6,030 bases of DNA from Candidatus Limivicinus faecipullorum (GTDB lineage Bacteria; Bacillota; Clostridia; Oscillospirales; Oscillospiraceae). The stretch is taken from positions 1 to 6,030 of the forward strand of contig DVHY01000007.1 in assembly GCA_018711755.1 (NCBI GenBank). The letters run 5' to 3'. This document shows, piece by piece, positions 1 through 5,879 of this stretch (its first letter is position 1; each line of letters starts with the position of its first letter). The notes under the pieces are model-generated. The model was not told where the DNA came from. It saw nothing but the letters and a program-made list of their open reading frames with translations, and made no database searches. Both the position numbers and the translations under genes were made by a program.

Positions 1-17
1 GGTTTCTCCATAGGCAT

Positions 18-52
18 AAAAAATCGTGGCCGCAAGCAAGCTTGCGACCACG
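18..52 (-). terminator. Rho-independent terminator of the tRNA-fMet gene
   Basis: Read on the minus strand, two 12-nt arms (CGTGGTCGCAAG and CTTGCGGCCACG, one G-T wobble) flank a 4-nt loop (CTTG) and are followed by a run of six T after one A. The hairpin begins at the base directly after the encoded CCA of the tRNA, so the primary transcript would have almost no spacer between the mature 3' end and the terminator stem. Confidence 0.93.
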
Positions 53-128
<76 letters not shown>

Positions 129-147
129 ATATTTACTTAGCTAATAG

Positions 148-176
148 AGAATAGCACATTAATGGTCTATTGTCAA
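148..176 (-). promoter_or_regulatory. Sigma-A type promoter of tRNA-fMet
   Basis: On the minus strand a perfect -35 box TTGACA (176-171) is followed by a 17-nt spacer and TATTCT (153-148), with TGC directly before the -10 (extended -10). Transcription would start near 141, giving about 12 nt of leader before the tRNA at 128. A run of seven A on this strand at 197-191 lies near -50 to -57 and could act as a distal UP element; that part is inference. Confidence 0.88.
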
Positions 177-333
177 TACCTGCTCTGGAATTTTTTTGCA
201 TTTCAAGCAAAAGCCTTTTTCCCTTTGTCCCTGCCGCTTTCATGATCTCTCCATATCCATGGGCTTTTCCGGCATACAGGGCATGGAGGCCTTGACATGC
301 AGGAGTCTATAAAGCCAAGCGGAGGCATACAGC
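177..333. other. Intergenic stretch with no gene seen
   Basis: Between the tRNA promoter and the ricT terminator there is no convincing reading frame with a ribosome binding site on either strand. A 9-bp direct repeat (GGCATACAG at 271-279 and 324-332) and a weak 6-bp hairpin around 193-210 (TTTTGC/GCAAAA) are present, neither of which I can assign a function. Confidence 0.5.
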
Positions 334-371
334 AAAACGGCAGGCTGGAGAGCCAGAGCTCCAGCCTGCCG
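334..371 (-). terminator. Rho-independent terminator of the holB-ricT operon
   Basis: A perfect 13-bp inverted repeat (CGGCAGGCTGGAG at 338-350 and its complement at 359-371) with an 8-nt loop is followed on the minus strand by TTTT. It lies 23 nt past the ricT stop codon. The T tract is short, but the long GC-rich stem supports termination. The other side lacks a T run, so it is probably one-directional. Confidence 0.88.
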
Positions 372-394
372 CTTATTCTCATTTTAGGTCATGC

Positions 395-1672
395 TCAGCT
401 GCTCTGCTTGTCCCCTCCGCCGCTTTTTGCTTTACCGTGGTAATAACGGCGGCGGTTGGAGCTGCGGCGGCTCTGGCCTTCCTTAGGGGCAGCCTCGTCC
501 TGGGCGGGCTTCTGTCCCCCTTCGGGGGCAGGCGTATGGACTTTGGCCTCCACCTTCACCACCTTGGTCCCGGGCTTACTCCTGCTGCTCTTACGGCTCT
601 TGCCCGCTTTGGGCTGGGGCTTTACCTCCTGAACGCTTTCCGCCGCCGGGACAGCCTGGGGTTTCGGCTGCTGCTTTTTCTGGCGGCTGCGGCGCCGGCC
701 TGTACTGCGGCTTTTGCTTTCACTCTTCTCCGCCTCCACAGGCTGCTCCGCCGCAGGCTCCGCAAAGGAGACCACCCACTGGTCCTCCGTTTCCTCCGGC
801 TCTTCCGGCTCCGGCACGTAGTTGAGCACATGGGGGGGAGTCTCCCCGTCCTTGGGCCGGCCCCCGGGGACGGCGCACAGCTCGTTCGCCTTATACTGGC
901 GCAGGGAGTCGTCGCTGTCGTTGTCCAGCTTCACCTTTACAGTCTGGCGCAGGAGGTTCACCTGCACCGCCGTGCCGTAACCGTCCTTGGTCTCCACGAA
1001 AGCGCCCTGCTTCGGGACCTTTTTGATAAGCTCCTCATAGGCCTCCTGCTCGTAGCGGAGGCAGCACATCAGCCTGCCGCAGCTGCCGGAGATCTTGGCC
1101 GGGTTGAGGGAGAGGGACTGGACCTTTGCCATCTTGGTGGACACGGGCTGGAACTCGTCCAGAAACTGGCTGCAGCAATAGGGCCGGCCGCAGATGCCGA
1201 TGCCGCCTATCATCTTCGCCTCGTCCCGGACGCCTATCTGTCTGAGCTCGATACGGTTGCGGAATATCCCCGCCAGGTCCTTCACCAGCTCCCGGAAGTC
1301 CACCCGTCCGTCAGAGGTGAAGAAGAACATGGTCTTGTTGCCCTCGAAATTGCACTCCACGTCCACCAGCCGCATGTCCAGACCGTGCTCGGCGATCTTC
1401 TGCTGGCAGATCTCAAAGGCCTCTTTTTCTCTGCGCTTGTTGATCTCCTCCACTCTCAGATCATCCTGAGTGGCGATGCGCACCACCGGGCGCAGGGGCT
1501 GGACGACGGAAGTATCCATCACCATATGGTTGCCCCGGCAGCAATCCACTATCTCAAGGCCCTTGGAGGTCTCCACTATGACCTTGGTGCCGGCCTCTAC
1601 CTGGAAGCCGTTGGGGGCAAAGTAATAGCTCTTGCCCCTGTTTTTAAATCTGACGCTTATAACTTCTATCAA
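395..1672 (-). CDS. ricT: RicT/YaaT, PSP1-domain protein of the RNase Y specificity (Y) complex
   Basis: In Bacillus subtilis RicT forms a complex with RicA and RicF that carries Fe-S clusters, modulates RNase Y dependent mRNA maturation, and is needed for sporulation, competence and biofilm formation. Here the N-terminus (after TTG-Met, IEVISVRFKNRGKSYYFAPNG) matches the start of that family, the PSP1 domain spans roughly residues 60-150, and two CGRxxCC motifs supply Cys 161/166/167 and 198/203/204, the expected cluster ligands. I prefer the TTG at 1672, 4 nt after the holB stop, with AGAGGA 7 nt upstream; the upstream ATG at 1726 lies inside holB and would add 18 unconserved residues. The product is 425 aa against about 275 in B. 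subtilis: the excess is a C-terminal tail (from about residue 285) rich first in Glu/Pro, then in Lys, Arg, Ser and Gln. Neighbour holB is the classical partner. Identification is firm; the tail has no assigned role. Confidence 0.95.
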   Translation of the reverse strand: MIEVISVRFKNRGKSYYFAPNGFQVEAGTKVIVETSKGLEIVDCCRGNHMVMDTSVVQPLRPVVRIATQDDLRVEEINKRREKEAFEICQQKIAEHGLDMRLVDVECNFEGNKTMFFFTSDGRVDFRELVKDLAGIFRNRIELRQIGVRDEAKMIGGIGICGRPYCCSQFLDEFQPVSTKMAKVQSLSLNPAKISGSCGRLMCCLRYEQEAYEELIKKVPKQGAFVETKDGYGTAVQVNLLRQTVKVKLDNDSDDSLRQYKANELCAVPGGRPKDGETPPHVLNYVPEPEEPEETEDQWVVSFAEPAAEQPVEAEKSESKSRSTGRRRSRQKKQQPKPQAVPAAESVQEVKPQPKAGKSRKSSRSKPGTKVVKVEAKVHTPAPEGGQKPAQDEAAPKEGQSRRSSNRRRYYHGKAKSGGGDKQSS

Positions 1673-1685
1673 TGACTTATCCTCT
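1670..1685 (-). promoter_or_regulatory. Ribosome binding site that fixes the ricT TTG start
   Basis: AGAGGA (1685-1680) overlaps the last codons of holB, whose TAA stop is at 1679-1677. A TTG follows at 1672-1670 with a 7-nt spacer. No ATG in this frame lies at a useful distance, and the family alignment begins exactly at this codon. The close stop-to-start distance suggests translational coupling to holB. Confidence 0.8.
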
Positions 1686-2489
1686 GTTTCCGCCACCGGC
1701 GATGGAGTCCACCGCCAGCAGTCCAAATATATGTTTTACTCCAACATTCAATCGGAGATATGCAGAGCAGCGCTCAAGCAGCTCATAGAGCTCCTCCAGC
1801 TGTCTGACGCTCAGGCCCAGGTTTTTCTTCCTGCCGCAGAGCATGTCTCCCAGCCGTTCCATGGCGCAGTCCACAAAATCGGCGGCGCTGCGGCCGTCCA
1901 TACCCTCGTTGCGGCAGCACCAGCTGCATAGCTTCGCCCTGTCCCCGGAAGCCACGGTTTTGAGATAGGCCTCCGCCAGGGCGTCCTGCTCCCTGTTCCC
2001 GGCGGCGGACACCCCGCCGCAGTTTATCTGGGTACAGCGGGAACGCACCGTAGGCAGCAGGCGGCTGGCATTGGTGGTACACAGCAGGAATACCGCTCCC
2101 AGGGGCGGTTCCTCCAGCAGCTTCAGGGCCGCGTTTTGGGCCGGGATATTCATTGTCTCCGCTTCACGGATGATATAGACCTTCCGCTGCGCCTCGTTGG
2201 GCATGACACAGGCGTCGGCGGAGAGGCTGCGTATCTGGTCCACGCCGATCTCCCGCTTGAGCCTGCCCTTGTCGTCCTCCAGCCTTCCGAGAGTGATGAC
2301 GTCCGGGTGTATATCCTCCGCCACTTTCCGGCAGTGGCGGCACAGGCGGCAGGGTCTGGGCTCCGGCCCGGTACACACTGCGGCGGCAGCCATGTCCCTT
2401 GCGGCGGCCATTGCCTCGTCTATGGAGGCGGCGCAGATGAGATTGCTCTGAGAGACCGGGCCGGCGTATTCCGTCCTTCTCTCCTTCAC
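1677..2489 (-). CDS. holB: DNA polymerase III clamp-loader subunit delta-prime
   Basis: Delta-prime is a structural and stator subunit of the clamp loader that places the beta sliding clamp on primed DNA. Visible landmarks (numbered from the GTG start): a zinc-binding set Cys39, Cys47, Cys50, Cys53; the Walker-B-like and adjacent stretch KVYIIREAETM followed by NAALKLLEEPP (about 103-129); and the SRC motif at 150-152, the trans-acting arginine finger of the family. The helical C-terminal part (about 190-260) fits the collar domain. The start is probably GTG at 2489, 8 nt after GGAGG; a TTG at 2504 in frame overlaps that site and is unlikely. At 270 aa the protein is shorter than usual (about 310-340). 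The N-terminus lacks the P-loop: where GPxGxGK is expected the sequence is AASIDEAMA, so ATP binding is not expected. First gene of the operon with ricT, as in Firmicutes generally. Confidence 0.93.
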   Translation of the reverse strand: MKERRTEYAGPVSQSNLICAASIDEAMAAARDMAAAAVCTGPEPRPCRLCRHCRKVAEDIHPDVITLGRLEDDKGRLKREIGVDQIRSLSADACVMPNEAQRKVYIIREAETMNIPAQNAALKLLEEPPLGAVFLLCTTNASRLLPTVRSRCTQINCGGVSAAGNREQDALAEAYLKTVASGDRAKLCSWCCRNEGMDGRSAADFVDCAMERLGDMLCGRKKNLGLSVRQLEELYELLERCSAYLRLNVGVKHIFGLLAVDSIAGGGNRG

Positions 2490-2502
2490 CCTCAGCACCT
2501 CC
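2487..2502 (-). promoter_or_regulatory. Ribosome binding site that decides the holB GTG start
   Basis: GGAGG (2502-2498) stands 8 nt before GTG (2489-2487). The longer in-frame alternative, TTG at 2504-2502, shares a base with this Shine-Dalgarno sequence and has no site of its own, so GTG is preferred, giving the N-terminus MKERRTEYAG. Confidence 0.75.
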
Positions 2503-2527
2503 AAAAAATTCAGCTCTACAACTGCTT

Positions 2528-2556
2528 ATTTTACCTTTTTATTTTCGTTCAGTCAA
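2528..2556 (-). promoter_or_regulatory. Sigma-A type promoter of holB-ricT
   Basis: On the minus strand TTGACT (2556-2551), a 17-nt AT-rich spacer and TAAAAT (2533-2528) give a near-consensus housekeeping promoter. Transcription would start near 2521, leaving about 30 nt of leader before the holB start. It implies that holB-ricT is a two-gene unit here, separate from any upstream tmk/yaaQ/yaaR-like genes that accompany it in Bacillus. Confidence 0.82.
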
Positions 2557-2585
2557 CTATATTTAAGGCTATAAAAAACATTCAG

Positions 2586-2599
2586 AATTATTAATAATT
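2586..2599. repeat. Perfect 14-bp AT palindrome in the divergent promoter region
   Basis: AATTATTAATAATT is identical to its own reverse complement. It lies 6 bp upstream of the -35 box of the plus-strand gene at 2666 and about 30 bp behind the -35 box of the holB promoter. It could be an operator half-site pair or an UP-like AT element; chance occurrence in an AT-rich spacer is also possible. Confidence 0.5.
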
Positions 2600-2605
2600 T
2601 TCCAC

Positions 2606-2634
2606 TTTACCTGGTTTTTTTACGATGCTATAAT
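2606..2634 (+). promoter_or_regulatory. Extended -10 promoter of the surface-protein gene
   Basis: A perfect TATAAT (2629-2634) preceded by TGC (extended -10) follows a 17-nt spacer from a weaker -35 box TTTACC (2606-2611). Transcription would start near 2641, giving about 25 nt of leader that carries GAGGAGG (2651-2657), 8 nt before the ATG at 2666. Confidence 0.82.
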
Positions 2635-2665
2635 ATAATGAAGAATTTTAGAGGAGGCGGCGTCA

Positions 2666-4033
2666 ATGGCAGCCACGAAAAAGCGCCTTATCACTGCTTT
2701 GATATTAGTTTGTCTCTGCCTGTCCTTCTGCGCGCTTGTCCCGACTCAGGCCAGCGCCGACGGGGAGATAAGCAAGGTCCTTGTCACCCTGTCCCGGGAG
2801 CCGGTAGCTATGGACGGGGTGTACAGCGCCTCCGTCGCTACCAGCACCGAGGGCTGCAGTATCGTCAGTTACGGCTGGTATGACTCCGGCGGCAGCTTGG
2901 TGGACGGCGGCAACTTCGGCACCAATACATACACTGTGGAGATAGTCGTCAATGCCGTAGACCCCTACCATTTTGCCGACACTCTGGAAGTCTATCTGAA
3001 CAACTCCGCCGTTAACTACAGCCTCAACGGCAGTTCCAGCCTGACCATCAGGCGTGACTATACTCCCCAGCTCTGGGCCCCCAGCATCACCAAGAACCCC
3101 ACCAGCGAAAATGTGGAGGTGGGTGAGCTGGCCTCCTTTGTAGCTATCGCCTCCTACACCGAGACTTATGAGTGGACAGCCACCAGCCCCGACGGCAAGA
3201 CCACCTGCAACTGCAACGATCTGCCCGACCTGTTCCCCGGCGTGTCCATCGGCGGGGACGGCAAGGAGAAGATGAATATCCGCAACGTCCCGGCGGAGAT
3301 GGACGGCTGGAAGGTGCGCTGCACCTTCAAAGGCCCCGGGGGCAGCGCCACCTCCAACTGGGCCACGGTGAACGTGAAGGTCCCGGCGACGCCCAGCCCC
3401 AGCCCCTCCCCCAGCCCTTCTCCCTCTCCTTCGCCCAGTCCCAGCCCCTCCCCCTCGCCCACTGCCAGTCCCAATCCTGCCGATGACCCCAACCATGTGC
3501 ACACCTATTCCGGGACCTGGTCCTACGACGACAGCAAGCACTGGCGTGAGTGCGACTGCGGCGCCAGGACCGACGAGGCCGAGCACGACATGGAGTGGAC
3601 GGAGCTGACCGAGGCCACCAAGGAAAGCCCCGGTATGGAGCAGGGCGTGTGCAAGGTCTGCGGCTACACCACCCAGCGGGAGACGGAGTACAAGGGCATG
3701 TCCCTCATACTGAAGATACTCCTTTGGATAGTTATAATCGCCGCTCTCCTGGCTGCCGCCTGGTTCATCTTCAACACTATCTCCAATAACAAGCGCCGCA
3801 AACGGCGCAAAAAGAGCAGCCGCGGCTCCGGCAGCTACAGCAGCCGCAGCGAGAGCAGCCGGCACAGCAGCGACTACAGCGGCCGCAGCGAGAGCAGCCG
3901 CCGCAGCAGCGGAAGCAGTCACAGCCGGAACGGCAGCCACAGCAGCCATGAGCACTATGAAGGCCGCCACGGCCAGCACGGCGGGAACAGCTCCTACGAC
4001 CAGTGGGACGACTCCCGCTGGGGCGACAGATAA
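2666..4033 (+). CDS. Single-pass surface protein with Ig-like domain, Ser-Pro linker and Ser/Arg-rich cytoplasmic tail
   Basis: No specific family name is recognised. The 455-aa product has a signal peptide (KKR, hydrophobic 8-25, likely cleavage after ASA at 31), a beta-rich region (about 33-131), an Ig-like domain (about 138-239, with the WKVRC and SATSNWATVNV end strands), a Ser-Pro linker (243-266), and a module at 278-340 with HxW, C296-x-C298-G and C329-x2-C332-G, similar to His/Cys modules repeated in surface proteins of gut Clostridia. One membrane helix (about 346-370) is followed by KRRKRRKK, a stop-transfer signal, so the N-terminal part should be outside and the last 80 residues inside. 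That tail is Ser/Arg/His/Gly-rich with a 13-residue tandem repeat. There is no LPxTG sorting signal. Start supported by GAGGAGG 8 nt upstream. Monocistronic, with its own promoter and terminator. Role unknown; surface adhesion or sensing is a guess. Confidence 0.9.
   Translation: MAATKKRLITALILVCLCLSFCALVPTQASADGEISKVLVTLSREPVAMDGVYSASVATSTEGCSIVSYGWYDSGGSLVDGGNFGTNTYTVEIVVNAVDPYHFADTLEVYLNNSAVNYSLNGSSSLTIRRDYTPQLWAPSITKNPTSENVEVGELASFVAIASYTETYEWTATSPDGKTTCNCNDLPDLFPGVSIGGDGKEKMNIRNVPAEMDGWKVRCTFKGPGGSATSNWATVNVKVPATPSPSPSPSPSPSPSPSPSPSPSPTASPNPADDPNHVHTYSGTWSYDDSKHWRECDCGARTDEAEHDMEWTELTEATKESPGMEQGVCKVCGYTTQRETEYKGMSLILKILLWIVIIAALLAAAWFIFNTISNNKRRKRRKKSSRGSGSYSSRSESSRHSSDYSGRSESSRRSSGSSHSRNGSHSSHEHYEGRHGQHGGNSSYDQWDDSRWGDR
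3392..3463 (+). repeat. Ser-Pro dipeptide repeat region
   Basis: About twelve Pro-Ser dipeptides in a row (residues 243-266) link the Ig-like domain to the Cys/His module. Ser codons vary (AGC, TCC, TCT, TCG, AGT), so the DNA is less uniform than the protein, which argues for selection on the peptide rather than a recent slippage expansion. Such linkers are typically extended and span the cell wall. Confidence 0.9.
3836..3913 (+). repeat. Two tandem 39-bp units coding a 13-residue Ser/Arg repeat
   Basis: The units encode YSSRSESSRHSSD and YSGRSESSRRSSG (residues 391-416), and share a 19-nt identical core (GCCGCAGCGAGAGCAGCCG at 3843-3861 and 3882-3900). They sit in the predicted cytoplasmic tail and point to a recent in-frame duplication. 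Confidence 0.85.
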
Positions 4034-4063
4034 ATCCCAGAGCGCAAATAAACAGTAAACCGC

Positions 4064-4100
4064 AAAACAGCAGGCAGCTAAAAACTGCCTGCTGTTTTTT
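4064..4100 (+). terminator. Bidirectional Rho-independent terminator between convergent genes
   Basis: CAGCAGGCAG (4068-4077) and CTGCCTGCTG (4085-4094) form a 10-bp stem with loop CTAAAAA, extended by AAAA/TTTT pairs. On the plus strand it ends in six T and lies about 30 nt after the surface-protein stop. On the minus strand it has four T and lies 17 nt after the stop at 4118, so it can serve both units. Confidence 0.92.
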
Positions 4101-4117
4101 ACGGCCCGGCCCGGGCA

Positions 4118-5278
4118 TCAGCCTCGGCCGATGAGGCTGTAGTTCAGGGTATCGGCAATGTAGTCCACATCCTCCTGCGTCATGCTGTCCGCCCCGCGGA
4201 CAGAGACGGTGAAGAAGGAATTTTCCAGATACACATAAATGTAGGCCTTCCTGCCGTTGAAGAGTATATTCAGCTCCGTGCCGTCGGGGGCAGTATGGCT
4301 GTACTCGCTGAATGAGTCTAAATTCCGCTCCGGCGCCACCACCTCGTATCCGCTGGACAGGGTGGAGTACATGGAGTTGTAGCCGTAGCAGGTGACCCGC
4401 TCCCCGGAGGAGGGCAGATCCACATAGTAACTTACGCAAAAGGTCCCCTCGCCGAACCAGTATACCTTGTCAAAGCCCACCGGGGTCTCATAGAAGATAT
4501 TTCCGGCGCAGCCCATTTCCGCCGTCTTTTCCGCCAGCTGCTGATTGGTTAGGAAGCCCGCCCCGCTGATGCCGCCGGTCTCACTGCTCAAAGCGGATTG
4601 CATGGCTTTGCGCAGATTAAGGCCATATTTCGCCGCTATCTCTTCCAGCCTGCAGGCGTCCTCTTCCGAGTACACCCGATAGCTAAGGTCATATCCCCCA
4701 TAGGGCAGACCTTGCCGCTCCACCCATGACTCATACTGTCTCCAGTCCTCCATGGAGACCGTGCCCCTCTCCTCCCCCTCCCGGGTCTTCAGGAGCAGTT
4801 CCACCGTACCGTCCTCCTTTTCCGTGGATTGCAGGACGCCCCCTTTTCCAAGGACAAACTTCATGGAGTCCGGGACCTCCCTGTCGGTACGCTCATCCAT
4901 ATACTCTTCCCACTCCGCCCAGGCGGCCTTGGATGCGGCCAGCTTTTCCTCCAGTTCATCCGTGTCCTTCAGGGCATTCTCCTGAGCCCCGGCGCTTTCC
5001 GTCTCCTCCGGTACCGTCTGGGGCTGGGTGAGGGATATCTTGGAAAACTCCTGCCCGTTTATCTCCAGCGTGTCTTCCAGCAGCAGGGCCCGGAAATCCA
5101 GCAGCCCGGCGGCAAAGGCTGCGGTTACCATGAAGGAGGCAATAATGGCCGCTATCAGCAAGGTCCTGTACACTCGCCTTCCCGTCCCGGCCTTGGCCCT
5201 TTTGCCCGCCGCCAGGGCCTCGGCCAGCATATCCTCGTCCATGTATTGGAGTATATTGTCCCAGTCATAGTGTTTCAT
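4118..5278 (-). CDS. Putative membrane anti-sigma / sigma-regulating protein
   Basis: The 386-aa product has a cytoplasmic N-terminus (1-37, acidic then basic), one membrane helix (about 38-60) and a large outside domain. Ahead of it is a charged, coiled-coil-prone stretch (about 104-130, Glu/Lys/Ala/Trp-rich); the C-terminal 60 residues (GTELNILFNGRKAYIYVY, ending in VDYIADTLNYS) resemble the C-terminal domains of Firmicute sigma-regulator proteins, such as DUF4367, but I cannot confirm the family. The start is ATG at 5278, which overlaps the sigma-factor stop as ATGA and has AGGAGG 10 nt upstream; an 82-codon in-frame extension lies wholly inside the sigma gene and is not real. No HxxxCxxC zinc anti-sigma motif is present. 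By position and architecture it probably holds the sigma factor at the membrane until a signal arrives; that is inference. Confidence 0.8.
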   Translation of the reverse strand: MKHYDWDNILQYMDEDMLAEALAAGKRAKAGTGRRVYRTLLIAAIIASFMVTAAFAAGLLDFRALLLEDTLEINGQEFSKISLTQPQTVPEETESAGAQENALKDTDELEEKLAASKAAWAEWEEYMDERTDREVPDSMKFVLGKGGVLQSTEKEDGTVELLLKTREGEERGTVSMEDWRQYESWVERQGLPYGGYDLSYRVYSEEDACRLEEIAAKYGLNLRKAMQSALSSETGGISGAGFLTNQQLAEKTAEMGCAGNIFYETPVGFDKVYWFGEGTFCVSYYVDLPSSGERVTCYGYNSMYSTLSSGYEVVAPERNLDSFSEYSHTAPDGTELNILFNGRKAYIYVYLENSFFTVSVRGADSMTQEDVDYIADTLNYSLIGRG

Positions 5279-5832
5279 ACTGCGATACCCTCCTTTTTCA
5301 GATAGTCCCTCAGCCCCCGGCGGATGCGGTACAGCCGGGAGGACAGCACTTTTTTCGTCTCCCCAAAATCTCTGGCCAGGCTGTCCATGTCCTCCATGAG
5401 AAAATAGCGGCGGAGAAACAGCCGTCGGCCGTCCCCGCCCAGAGTACGCAGATAGCCGTTTATCAGCTCCGCCAGCTCCTCCGCCTCCATGTGCTCGGTG
5501 ATGCTCCCCGCCGAGGCCAGGCACTCATCCAGCTCCGAGTACAGCACATCTCCCCTGCCGTCCCGCTTCTGCCGATGCTTTTGCCGCAGAGCCATCAGGG
5601 CGCCGTTGCGGTTTATCTTGGCGGCATAGGCCAGCAGCTGCCGGGGCCGCTGGGGCGGGATGCTGTCCCACAGCTTCATGTAGGTGTCGGACACCACTTC
5701 CTCCGCATCCCTGGGGTCTTTCAGGATGTTCAGGGCGGCGGAGCGGAGGATGCCCCCGTATTTTCTGTCCACCAGCTCCAGGGCCGTTTGAGACCGCTCC
5801 CAGAACAAGGCCGTTATCTTTTCATCGTCCAT
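5275..5832 (-). CDS. ECF-type RNA polymerase sigma factor
   Basis: The 185-aa protein has the two-domain layout of group IV (ECF) sigma factors. Sigma-2 covers about residues 20-90, with DAEEVVSDTYMKLWDSI (about 42-58, core-binding region 2.2) and the basic -10 recognition segment ending in ALRQKHRQKR (81-90). A linker with acidic residues follows, and sigma-4 (about 118-180) carries the helix-turn-helix MDSLARDFGETKKVLSSRLY and RIRRGLRDYL for -35 binding. It would redirect RNA polymerase to a small regulon, possibly including its own operon. Start ATG has AAGGGAG 6 nt upstream. It is followed, with a 4-nt overlap, by the membrane partner gene, the usual arrangement of ECF sigma and regulator. 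No clear sigma-A or ECF promoter could be read in the roughly 80-nt leader. The subfamily is not assigned. Confidence 0.92.
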   Translation of the reverse strand: MDDEKITALFWERSQTALELVDRKYGGILRSAALNILKDPRDAEEVVSDTYMKLWDSIPPQRPRQLLAYAAKINRNGALMALRQKHRQKRDGRGDVLYSELDECLASAGSITEHMEAEELAELINGYLRTLGGDGRRLFLRRYFLMEDMDSLARDFGETKKVLSSRLYRIRRGLRDYLKKEGIAV

Positions 5833-5879
5833 AGTCTGCTCCCTTCTTTTTGCTCTTCACTCATAAAGATGCCGAAAGC

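Noticed and set aside
258..287. Inverted repeat around CCATG and CATGG
   Set aside because: Only about six pairs with a loop near 20 nt; not a stable structure and no T tract.
292..313. Plus-strand promoter-like pair TTGACA and TATAAA
   Set aside because: The spacer is only 10 nt, too short for a sigma-A promoter, and no plus-strand gene follows.
437..1675. 412-codon open frame on the plus strand opposite ricT
   Set aside because: It is an antisense shadow created by GC-rich codon use; it lacks a ribosome binding site and its product is a Leu/His/Ala-rich sequence with no domain, while the opposite strand encodes a recognisable RicT.
3392..3913. Possible CRISPR or minisatellite array
   Set aside because: The repeats are in-frame coding repeats (Ser-Pro linker and Ser/Arg unit) with no unique spacers of constant length.
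2705..3979. 424-codon open frame on the minus strand opposite the surface-protein gene
   Set aside because: The Ala/Gly/Val-rich product mirrors the Ser-Pro and Ser/Arg repeats of the real gene; there is no ribosome binding site, and the plus-strand frame has a promoter, Shine-Dalgarno, signal peptide and terminator.
3777..4439. 220-codon minus-strand frame spanning the terminator and both convergent gene ends
   Set aside because: It crosses a strong bidirectional terminator, has Cys/Arg/Gly-rich composition typical of the complement of AGC-rich repeats, and no start signal.
5279..5524. 82-codon N-terminal extension of the membrane sigma partner
   Set aside because: It lies fully inside the sigma-factor gene in another frame, has no conserved features, and the ATG at 5278 has a good ribosome binding site and the classic ATGA overlap.
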